Positions 6,716-11,749 of a stretch of DNA of 11,749 nt are shown piece after piece. The stretch's first letter is position 1. Every line of letters starts with the position of its first letter. The translations under genes and the position numbers were made by a program. The notes under the pieces were generated by a model. That model did no database searches. It was not told where the DNA came from and saw only the letters and a list, made by a program, of their open reading frames with translations. Source of the stretch: JBQCDV01 sp051960855 (GTDB lineage: Bacteria > Actinomycetota > Actinomycetes > JAJZTN01); NCBI GenBank assembly GCA_051960855.1, contig JBQCDV010000248.1, positions 1 through 11,749 on the forward strand. The letters run 5' to 3'.

Positions 6716-6924
6716 TTGTCGATGTCCTTCTCGGCGTCCTTGTTCGTGTCCGGGTCGGGTGTGGGTCGCGCCTTGCCGGTGGTGCTGCCGCGCAGCTCGC
6801 GCCAGAGGTCGGCGAGCTCACGGGCGACGAACGCGACTTGGCCGGCCGGTCCGGTGTCGCAACTGGGCACCCCGTTGGGGTGGGGCGCGCGGTCGGCCCC
6901 CACCGTGTCCCGGTCGCGGGTCAT
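6712..6924 (-). CDS. Small hydrophilic protein between CsoR and permease
   Basis: This 70-aa protein belongs to no family I recognise. It is hydrophilic, with a middle segment VAFVARELADLWRELRG that should form an amphipathic helix. The C-terminal tail is rich in Asp, Lys, Pro and Thr and ends NKDAEKDIDK. It has a single Cys (22) and no signal peptide or membrane helix. It is probably real because its ATG overlaps the csoR stop and its stop overlaps the permease start, both as 4-bp ATGA junctions. Such packing implies co-translation. It could be an accessory or assembly partner of the permease, but nothing in the sequence shows this. Confidence 0.65.
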   Translation of the reverse strand: MTRDRDTVGADRAPHPNGVPSCDTGPAGQVAFVARELADLWRELRGSTTGKARPTPDPDTNKDAEKDIDK

Positions 6925-7220
6925 GACTTCACCAGCCGCTCGATGGCGGCCGCGGCCTCGCGCACCTTCTCGGTGGCGTCGGGGCCGCCCGTCTCGATGG
7001 CGTGGGCGACGCAGTGGCCGAGGTGGTCCTCCAGCAGTTCCAGCGCGACCGCCTGCAGGGCCTTCGTCGTCGCAGAGATCTGGGTGAGCACGTCGATGCA
7101 GTAGGCGTCCTCGTCCACCATCCGCTGCAGCCCGCGCACCTGGCCCTCGATGCGCCGCAGCCGCTTGCCGACGGCGTCCTTGTTGCCGCTGTACCCGCGC
7201 TCCACCACGTCCACGGTCAT
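6921..7220 (-). CDS. csoR: CsoR-family metal-sensing transcriptional repressor
   Basis: This 99-aa all-helical DNA-binding repressor has the CsoR/RcnR/FrmR fold and is released from DNA when metal binds. GYSGNKDAVGKRLRRIEGQVRGLQRMV is the classic N-terminal helix. The ligand set C41, H66 and C70 (in AYCIDV and DHLGHC) has the same spacing as the Cys-His-Cys Cu(I) site of Mycobacterium tuberculosis CsoR. Tyr40 precedes the first Cys, as in that protein. The ATG at 7220 (MTVDVV) is preferred over one eight codons upstream, because GGAGG precedes it and family members begin about ten residues before GYSGNK. It is the first gene of a tight three-gene operon and should repress it through the operator that overlaps its start. 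Cu(I) sensing is likely; the persulfide-sensing relative CstR lacks the His ligand that is kept here. Confidence 0.9.
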   Translation of the reverse strand: MTVDVVERGYSGNKDAVGKRLRRIEGQVRGLQRMVDEDAYCIDVLTQISATTKALQAVALELLEDHLGHCVAHAIETGGPDATEKVREAAAAIERLVKS

Positions 7221-7235
7221 ACCCCCTCCCGGTAT
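7219..7235. promoter_or_regulatory. CsoR-type operator overlapping csoR start
   Basis: ATACCCCCTCCCGGTAT has 5-bp perfect arms, ATACC and GGTAT, around a C/G tract. This is the shape of CsoR/CstR operators (ATACC...GGTAT with an internal G tract). It lies at the first gene of the csoR operon. On the minus strand its G tract also supplies the GGAGG ribosome binding site, and its end is the first two bases of the ATG at 7220. A repressor bound here would block transcription from an upstream promoter, which I cannot place confidently. Confidence 0.7.
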
Positions 7236-7272
7236 GGTCTGCAACTCCGGGTCCGAGCTGCGTGTTCCGATG

Positions 7273-7285
7273 CCAAGTGACTTGG
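7273..7285. repeat. 13-nt perfect palindrome upstream of csoR
   Basis: CCAAGTGACTTGG is symmetric around its central G. It lies between the MFS gene end (7327) and the csoR operator, about 40 bp upstream of that operator. It could be a second operator, part of the csoR promoter or chance. No recognised regulator consensus is matched. Confidence 0.3.
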
Positions 7286-7326
7286 GAGGTGCTCAGGTGG
7301 GGTGTGGTCGCCCCCTGCGGCGTTGT

Positions 7327-8580
7327 TCATCCGTGGCGGAGCCGACCGGCAGTTGCCCCGGTGAGGGCCGCGGCCAGCAGGAGTGCTCCGCCGGCGTAGA
7401 AGACTGCGCGGATGCCCAGGGCGTCGGCAAGCGCGCCGCCGAGCAGCAGGCTGGCCAGGCGCATCGCCTGCCAGATGAGGTCGAAGCCGGCGAAGACCCG
7501 GCCGCGGAGTTCGGCGGCCACGTGGGTCTGGAGAAGGGTGGGAAAGGTGACGTTGCCGGCAGAAGTGCCCAGCCCGTAGGCGACCAGGGCGCCGGCCGCC
7601 GCCGGGAACGCGGTGACGGTGGCGAGCACCAGATCCACGACGCCGCGCAGTCCGAACGCGCCGAACAGAACCCCCGGGCGGCGCGCACGGGAGCCGAGCC
7701 GGGTCAGCAGCAGCGGGCCGCAGAACGCGCCGACGCCGATCGCGGACAGCAGCAGCCCGTAGCCGGCGCGGGTGACCTGCAGCCGCCGGGCGGCGAGCAC
7801 CACGAGCAGCGCCGACGTGGCTCCGGCACTCAGCGCGGCGAGGGCCTGCGCCACCGCCAATGCGCGCAGCAGGCGATCGCGGCCGAGCAGCGCCCACCCC
7901 GCCCGGCCCTGGGTCCAGATGCTCGCCGGGCCGACCGGGCGCGGGGCCTCACCGGGACGCAGCCCCCACAGCAGCAGCGCCGAAGCAGCGAAGCTGCCGG
8001 CGTTCGCGGTGAACGCCCAGCCGAAGCCGGCGGTCGTCGCGAGCAGCCCGGCCACCGGGGCGAGTGCGACCTGGATCAGCACCGCCGCCGACCAGAGGCC
8101 CGAGTTCGCCGCGACCAGCTGCTCCTCTGACACCAGGGTGGGCAGCAGCGATCCGGCGGCCGGGTTGAAGAACACGCCGCCGGCCGACAGCCCGAACGCG
8201 ACCGCGTAGACCACCGCCACCTCGCCGTGCCACACCGCCAGAACCGCGGCCAGGACCAGGCGGGCCAGGTCGGCGGCGACCATCACCGCCACCCGGGGCA
8301 GCCGATCCACCAACGGCCCGGCCAGCGGCGCCAGCAGCAGCACCGGCGCGATCTCGGCCAGCACCACTCCCGACACGCCCAGCCCCGAACCGGTCAGCGA
8401 GTAGACCAGCAGCGCCAGGGCGGTGAACTGGACGACGTCGCCGGCCTGGGACACCGTCCGCGCCGCCCACAGCCGCCGGTAGCCAGGCCGGACCAGCACC
8501 GCGCGCAGCCCGGGGCGGTCAGCTGCCGAAGCCCCGCCTTGCCACCGGCGGCGCGCAGGTGAGCGTGGAAGATCTGCCAC
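7327..8580 (-). CDS. MFS efflux transporter (MFS_3/EntS-like)
   Basis: This 417-aa major facilitator resembles the MFS_3 group (enterobactin-exporter-like drug/H+ antiporters). It begins with RPGYRRLWAARTVSQAGDVVQFTALALLVY, a typical TM1 lead-in, and has a loop 2-3 motif-A-like PLAGPLVDRLPRVAVM (85-100). About twelve hydrophobic helices follow, with a cytoplasmic loop near 215-230. The GTG at 8580 is chosen because AGGAGA lies 8 nt upstream; the longer frame starting at 8691 adds unlikely sequence overlapping the CBS gene. It follows the rhodanese-CBS gene by 40 nt and is probably the last gene of the MerR-controlled transcription unit. The substrate is unknown. Confidence 0.84.
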   Translation of the reverse strand: MADLPRSPARRRWQGGASAADRPGLRAVLVRPGYRRLWAARTVSQAGDVVQFTALALLVYSLTGSGLGVSGVVLAEIAPVLLLAPLAGPLVDRLPRVAVMVAADLARLVLAAVLAVWHGEVAVVYAVAFGLSAGGVFFNPAAGSLLPTLVSEEQLVAANSGLWSAAVLIQVALAPVAGLLATTAGFGWAFTANAGSFAASALLLWGLRPGEAPRPVGPASIWTQGRAGWALLGRDRLLRALAVAQALAALSAGATSALLVVLAARRLQVTRAGYGLLLSAIGVGAFCGPLLLTRLGSRARRPGVLFGAFGLRGVVDLVLATVTAFPAAAGALVAYGLGTSAGNVTFPTLLQTHVAAELRGRVFAGFDLIWQAMRLASLLLGGALADALGIRAVFYAGGALLLAAALTGATAGRLRHG

Positions 8581-8620
8581 GCGTGCTGTCTCCTCCTTCC
8601 GTCGCTCCCTGGGGGCGCCG

Positions 8621-9310
8621 TCAGCCCTGGCCCTGGTCGTGCTCCTCGTCGGCTGGGGCGTCCTCGGTGAAGAACAGGCCGACCAGGCCACCGTCCGAGC
8701 GTGTGACGACGACTCGGGTCACGTTCCGATGCGCCATCCGGTGAACGAGCTCGCTGACCTGCTCGCTCGGCCGCACGGTGGAGATCCCGAAGCGCAGCAG
8801 CCCGGCGACCGGCGTGTCGGCGTCGGTCTGCTCGAGCTGCTCGGCGCGCACCGTGCCCAGCACGATCCCGGCCGGGCTGAGCACGATCACCGGACCGAAG
8901 CCGACGGCCTCTGCCTCGGCCCGCGCCGCCGCGACGGTGCCGCCGGCGGGGACGGTGGGCACGTGCCGGCGGGTCAGCGGGCCGACGAGCACCGCGTCGC
9001 CGTCGAACGGCAGGTCGGCGGCCAGCCAGTCGGCCTTGCCGTCGGTGTAGTCGTACACCGGGGTGAACCCGGCGGCTTCGAGCCGCCACGCGGCTCGTGG
9101 GCTCATGTCTCAGACGGTGTCGTGGCAGTAGACGATCACCGGGCGGGACCGGTCCAGCTGCTCGGTGCCCGCGTCGAGTTCCTTCAGCGGCAGGTTGACC
9201 GCGCCGGGCAGATGTGCCCAGCGGTACTCATCGGCGGGCAGCACCTCGACGAGCTGGGCGCCGGCGGCGACCAGCTCGCGGACCTCGTTCCGGGTGACGG
9301 TGTGGGGCAT
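8621..9310 (-). CDS. Rhodanese-CBS protein, probable selenoprotein with UGA-encoded Sec
   Basis: This is one 229-aa protein if the TGA at codon 67 (9112-9110) is read as Sec. Residues 1-98 form a rhodanese domain: EVRELVAAGAQLVEVLPADEY, HLPGAVNLP, then the active-site loop VIVYCHDTV-[TGA]-DMSPRAAWRLEAAGF. As I recall, actinobacterial relatives have Cys at the TGA position, before D-x-SPRAAWRLE. Cys62 sits at the usual catalytic place, giving a C-x4-U pair. Residues about 118-172 and 175-216 are two CBS repeats, which often bind adenosyl ligands. The ATG at 9310 has GAGGAGA just upstream. The frame continues exactly across the TGA, and the next ATG (9106) has no ribosome binding site. It lies between a thioredoxin-like gene and an MFS gene. 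A single C-to-A substitution in a Cys codon, making a pseudogene, is the alternative. Confidence 0.75.
9079..9112 (-). promoter_or_regulatory. UGA Sec codon with SECIS-like hairpin
   Basis: Downstream of TGA (9112-9110) on the minus strand, CGAGCCGC (9097-9090) pairs perfectly with GCGGCTCG (9086-9079) around a GUG loop (9089-9087). The stem begins 12 nt, and the loop 20 nt, after the codon. That is within the bacterial SECIS range of about 16-37 nt, and the loop starts with G. The 3-nt loop is the minimum size; opening the C-G closing pair gives a 7-bp stem with loop CGUGG. Chance hairpins are common in GC-rich DNA, so position and the Cys alignment carry most of the weight. Confidence 0.55.
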
Positions 9311-9384
9311 GCGCTTTCTCCTCTGCGTGCGGTTCGGAACGCGCGTGCGGCCTGGGGCGCCGCGTCGGGCGGCGGGTGAGGGCC

Positions 9385-9690
9385 TCAGCGGGCGTCGGTC
9401 AGGGCCGCGCGCAGCTGGGCCACGGTGGGGGCGCCGGCGACGCCGGCCGGGGTGCGGTAGACCCGGCACGACAGGCCGGGGGCGGCGCCTGGCTCGGCAA
9501 ACGGGTCCCGCCCGTCGATGAGGATCGTCGGCGAGCCGAGAAACCCGTGCCGTTCGGCGTCCTCGACCGAGTCCACCACTCGCCGCTGCACCGCGATGTC
9601 GGCGCCGACCTCCTCGAGTGCGGCGCGCAGGTTAGCGTCGGCGGTCTGCCAGTTCGGGCAACCGGGGAAGTACAACAAGGTCACGGTCAC
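9385..9690 (-). CDS. Thioredoxin-like small redox protein (CPNW type)
   Basis: This 101-aa cytoplasmic protein has a thioredoxin fold: TVTLLYFPGCPNWQTADANL (Cys11 with Trp14), then FLGSPTILIDGRDPFAEPGAAPG with Ser-cis-Pro at 53-54. LSCRVYRTPAGVAGAPTVAQL (Cys75) follows. The CPNW motif has a single Cys, so Cys11 and the conserved Cys75 may work together. This is typical of small actinobacterial proteins found beside mercury and other metal-resistance genes. The GTG at 9690 follows AGGA at 9-nt spacing; an in-frame GTG two codons later is also possible. The start codon lies in a 13-nt palindrome (9682-9694), which could fold in the mRNA. It is the first gene of the minus-strand unit driven from the MerR-type promoter. 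Confidence 0.8.
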   Translation of the reverse strand: MTVTLLYFPGCPNWQTADANLRAALEEVGADIAVQRRVVDSVEDAERHGFLGSPTILIDGRDPFAEPGAAPGLSCRVYRTPAGVAGAPTVAQLRAALTDAR

Positions 9691-9794
9691 CGTGGAAGTT
9701 CCTTTCGGAGATCGTCGGAGCGGGCCCGCCGGGCAGCCCTGCACTGTTGTGCGGATGGCGGGCGACTCCGCGACGGGTTTCACGTTCGTCGGCC

Positions 9795-9826
9795 ACCCTG
9801 AACCTTCCAGCGCGGGGGAAGGTCAA
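9795..9826 (-). promoter_or_regulatory. MerR/CueR-type operator and promoter
   Basis: A 22-bp inverted repeat, ACCTTCC-N8-GGAAGGT (9802-9823), closely resembles CueR/ZntR operators. On the minus strand it begins inside a -35 element, TTGACC (9826-9821). A -10-like CAGGGT (9800-9795) follows after a 20-bp spacer, the over-long spacing that MerR-family activators correct by DNA distortion. The promoter therefore points at the thioredoxin, rhodanese-CBS and MFS genes. The regulator gene is divergent, 27 nt to the right. Confidence 0.82.
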
Positions 9827-9852
9827 GTCGGTACGGAGGGAGACGACCAATA

Positions 9853-10242
9853 GTGCTGATCGGGGAGGTCGCGGCGGCCGCCGACACCACGACCAAGACG
9901 CTGCGGTTCTACGAACAGGCGGGGTTGCTGCAGGAAGCCGAGCGCACGGCCGCGGGGTATCGGCGATACGACCCCGATGTCGTCGAGCGGATTCACTTCA
10001 TCCGGCGCGGCCAGGCAGCCGGCCTGACCCTGGCTCAGATCCGGACCATCCTGGAGATCCGCGATGCCGGGCGCGCCCCCTGTGCCCACGTCGAGAAGCT
10101 GCTCGCCGACCGACTCGACGAGATCGACCGGCAGATCGCGGAGCTTCGCGAACTGCGCGCCACCGTCGCCGCCCTGCACCGTGCCGCCACCGAGGCGGAG
10201 CCGGATAGGTGCGCACCGGAAACGATCTGCCGCTACCTGTAG
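9853..10242 (+). CDS. MerR-family metal-responsive transcriptional regulator
   Basis: This is a 129-aa regulator. Residues 1-70 are the MerR winged helix: IGEVAAAADTTTKTLRFYEQAGLL, then RTAAGYRRYDPDVVERIHFIRRGQAAGLTLAQI. Residues 80-112 form the dimerisation coiled coil (EKLLADRLDEIDRQIAELREL). Candidate metal ligands are Cys77 and His79 in APCAHV, plus Cys120 and Cys126 near the C-terminus. A Cys before the coiled coil and two after it resemble the Hg/Zn/Pb/Cd sensors (MerR Cys82/117/126, ZntR) more than Cu(I) CueR, which lacks the first. The GTG at 9853 follows GGAGGGAG about 10 nt upstream. It should activate the divergent minus-strand operon through the 9802-9823 operator. No mercuric reductase is in the window, so the inducing metal is open. 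It ends in TAG (10240-10242). Confidence 0.88.
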   Translation: MLIGEVAAAADTTTKTLRFYEQAGLLQEAERTAAGYRRYDPDVVERIHFIRRGQAAGLTLAQIRTILEIRDAGRAPCAHVEKLLADRLDEIDRQIAELRELRATVAALHRAATEAEPDRCAPETICRYL

Positions 10243-10273
10243 CCCACAGGAGTGGACGAGTGCGCGGGGGACG

Positions 10274-10399
10274 GTGACCACCAACGCCCCGGTCGACGCC
10301 GACGGGCCGGAGCCGTTCAAGCACTGCACCCGGATCACCGTCACCGACGGTCGGGTCACCGCGATGCAGCAGTACCGCGCCGCCCCTGCGACGGTGTGA
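10274..10399 (+). pseudogene. Possible SnoaL/NTF2-like C-terminal fragment
   Basis: Forty-one codons from a GTG read PVDADGPEPFKHCTRITVTDGRVTAMQQYR and end in TGA. The tail resembles the last two strands of SnoaL-like NTF2-fold proteins, where a V-x-DGRI-x-x-(M/I)-x-x-Y-x-S/R ending is usual. The rest of that fold (about 90 residues) is missing upstream, where the MerR gene lies. It is probably a relic, and the similarity is short. Confidence 0.35.
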
Positions 10400-10413
10400 C
10401 GGGGCCGATCGAC

Positions 10414-10719
10414 TCAGGGCAGCCGGGGGCCGAGCCAGCGCAGCACCGGGCCGATCACGGGCTTCTGGTGCCAGCCGTGGCGCATCACCTGGCGGCGCCC
10501 GGCACGCAGCCCGTCGCGAACCCGAGTCGCCGGCGACGGCCGCGCGGCGTCCTCGCGGCCACGTGCCTGTTGGTGTAGCCGGTGCGCGCAACGCAGGCAC
10601 ACCGCGACCTCGGGATGGCTACCGAGCCGGACGACACCGGAGTCCGGGCCGGTCCACGCGCAGCACCAGCACGCGACGTCCCCAGCCTGCCCGCCGCCCG
10701 CTGCGCCTACCGCCGTCAT
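10414..10719 (-). CDS. Conserved cysteine-rich small protein, zinc-ribbon-like
   Basis: This 101-aa protein has a Cys-x-Cys-Cys group (17, 19, 20) and a Cys-x-x-Cys (41, 44) in EVAVCLRCAHRLHQQ, which together look like a structural zinc site. The C-terminal half is basic, with GWHQKPVIGPVLRWLGPRLP at the end, which could be a short amphipathic or membrane-touching helix. I recognise it only as a conserved actinobacterial hypothetical type and no function is assigned. The ATG at 10719 has GAGG 9 nt upstream. It is transcribed towards the NTF2-like fragment. Confidence 0.65.
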   Translation of the reverse strand: MTAVGAAGGGQAGDVACWCCAWTGPDSGVVRLGSHPEVAVCLRCAHRLHQQARGREDAARPSPATRVRDGLRAGRRQVMRHGWHQKPVIGPVLRWLGPRLP

Positions 10720-11053
10720 CGCCCACCACCTCGACTCATCCAGCGCGCTCGCGCCGCCGCCGGTGATTCTCTGCCCACGGCCGTCGCGGCGCGATCACCT
10801 TGTCGAGGGGCCACCGGACACCGGGGTGTCGGCTTCTTCCCGGCTGGCCTCGGACGCCGCTGGCGCCGCCCTCGGTTTGCCGGGGACGAGCTCGATGACG
10901 ATAGCACGGCCACCGGCGTCATCCAGCCCCCCGCTCGCCCCGCCGCTTCTGCGGCTGGGCCACCCCGTTGCTCCGCCGCCATGTTCGGGGCAGCATCGGC
11001 GCCGACCTCGATCGGCTACGAGCCTGCCCTGAGCAGGGAGCGGGAGAAAGCCG
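10720..11053. other. Region without a recognisable gene
   Basis: No frame here gives family-like sequence. A minus-strand frame contains AIVIELVPGKPRAAP near 10870-10920, which has a slightly protein-like start and could be a relic, but I cannot assign it. The right end holds GGGAG about 8 nt before the TfoX GTG. The promoters of the flanking divergent genes must lie here, yet I see no clear -35/-10 pair. Confidence 0.4.
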
Positions 11054-11422
11054 GTGAAGATCCCGAAGCCCACCGAGGAGGACCGGGCCAGGTTCCGAAC
11101 GCTGGTGCCTGACGACACCGGCGTCGAGATCAAGCCGATGTTCGGCAACCTCGGTGCCTTCGTGAACGGGAACATGTTCATGGGCCTGTTCGGCAGCGAC
11201 GTTGGGCTCAAGCTCTCTGACGCGCACCAGCAGGAGCTGCTGACCGCGCCCGGCACGGGGCCGTTCGGCCCCGCAGAGCGGCCGATGGGCGGATACGTGA
11301 CCATCCCGGCCGACTGGTCGCCGGATGACGCGCGACCGTGGGTGGAGCGGGCGCGGACGCACGTCGCCTCGCTGCCGCCGAAGCGTGCCAGGGGCCAGAC
11401 CGGGACTTCGCCCGGACGATGA
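11054..11422 (+). CDS. TfoX/Sxy N-terminal domain protein
   Basis: This 122-aa protein carries only the TfoX N-terminal domain (PF04993). It shows VEIKPMFGNLGAFVNGNMFMGLFG (24-47), the family's R/K-x-MFGG-type core, then LKLSD, PMGGYVTIP (77-85) and a C-terminal helix PWVERARTHVASLP. TfoX in gammaproteobacteria is a competence regulator; free-standing N-domain proteins are widespread in actinobacteria and have no established function. The GTG at 11054 is supported by GGGAG 8 nt upstream. The basic tail after 110 is not conserved. No clear operon partner is visible. Confidence 0.83.
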   Translation: MKIPKPTEEDRARFRTLVPDDTGVEIKPMFGNLGAFVNGNMFMGLFGSDVGLKLSDAHQQELLTAPGTGPFGPAERPMGGYVTIPADWSPDDARPWVERARTHVASLPPKRARGQTGTSPGR

Positions 11423-11749
11423 GCTCCGGGCCGACAGCCGCGGCCCCACCACGTCATCCGCGGACACGACGCGCTGGCCCCGGGGTTCTCGAACGCGGCG
11501 CCGGCGGCCGCCTCGCCCGCGTCCGGCGATGCCCTGTTGTGGGCGCCTTCGCCAAAGTCACGCTTCAGCCCGATACGTCGGATCTTGTCCGAGGGCGGTG
11601 TCATGATCACGTTCGTATCCCGCCGGGCAGCCTGACGCGGTCGGGAAACGGACCGGGATGGGGTGTGCACATGCCTATGCACGAGGTCGCGACCTGCGGA
11701 AACAGGCGAGGTCGAAGAGGGAGAGCGGTGGTTCGGCCGGTCCCCCCGC
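11423..11749. other. 3' end of window, no assignable gene
   Basis: No recognisable gene lies here. A minus-strand ATG at 11604 opens a frame beginning MTPPSDKIRRIGLKRDFGEG, but this has no good ribosome binding site and runs antisense into the TfoX gene. GTGCA and TGCAC at about 11666-11683 form an imperfect 18-bp palindrome. A purine-rich GAGGGAGAG before GTG at 11728-11730 could mark the start of a gene cut off by the window end; too few codons remain to judge. Confidence 0.3.

Noticed and set aside
5001..6821. 606-codon minus-strand frame over the permease
   Set aside because: It is an out-of-frame shadow rich in Arg. The permease frame has clear membrane helices and YHS motifs.
8621..9106. 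A free-standing CBS-domain gene starting at the ATG after the TGA
   Set aside because: There is no ribosome binding site before this ATG, and its first 30 residues are the second half of a rhodanese domain, which makes sense only as a continuation of the upstream frame.
1..11749. tRNA-Sec or other tRNA, rRNA, CRISPR array or insertion sequence
   Set aside because: I found no T-arm/acceptor combinations, repeat-spacer pattern, transposase motifs or long terminal inverted repeats. A GTTCGTATCC near 11614 lacks a pairing T-stem.

Overview
The window reads as chromosomal or plasmid DNA of a high-GC actinobacterium. GC is high with strongly G/C-ending codons, GTG starts are common, genes overlap by 4 bp, and the families present (mycoredoxin-like protein, CsoR, DUF427, actinobacterial rhodanese-CBS protein) are typical of actinomycetes. 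Geodermatophilaceae or Pseudonocardiaceae would fit, but that is inference.

Layout. (1) 303-1921, plus strand: a type II haloacid-dehalogenase-like HAD protein coupled by a 4-bp overlap to a glycine/sarcosine/betaine/D-proline reductase selenoprotein B (GrdB)-like gene. The latter carries an in-frame TAG exactly where GrdB has selenocysteine. (2) 1929-5058: a mixed, partly decayed stretch with a frameshifted AhpD-like remnant, a glutaredoxin-membrane-DUF427 fusion, the end of an OsmC-like gene, an MTA/purine-nucleoside phosphorylase and a truncated NAD(P)H-hydrate epimerase. (3) 5060-7220, minus strand: a compact csoR / small protein / permease operon whose permease ends in three YHS domains, preceded by a CsoR-type operator. 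(4) 7327-9690, minus strand: thioredoxin-like protein, rhodanese-CBS protein interrupted by one in-frame TGA, and an MFS exporter. A divergent MerR-family metal sensor (9853-10242) and a CueR/ZntR-type operator and promoter lie upstream. (5) 10274-11749: an NTF2-like fragment, a cysteine-rich conserved small protein, a TfoX-N protein and flanking DNA without recognisable genes.

The main result is two probable selenoprotein genes in one 12-kb window that use different stop codons. The GrdB-like gene uses TAG (1664-1666, motif U-P-V-C). The rhodanese-CBS gene uses TGA (9112-9110) at a position where, from memory, relatives have Cys. In both, the frame resumes at once with good family similarity, there is no good restart site, and a perfect 7-8 bp hairpin sits where a bacterial SECIS belongs: loop 17 nt after the TAG, starting GGUC, and 20 nt after the TGA, loop GUG. 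UAG-encoded selenocysteine has been reported in Geodermatophilus and Blastococcus, so the TAG case has precedent. The mixture of UAG and UGA would be unusual. No selA, selB, selD or tRNA-Sec is in the window, so the decoding machinery must be sought elsewhere in the genome.

Functionally the window is a thiol/selenol redox and metal-response neighbourhood: two metal sensors (CsoR, MerR), two exporters or permeases, and several Cys/Sec redox families (GrdB-like, AhpD, glutaredoxin, OsmC, rhodanese, thioredoxin).
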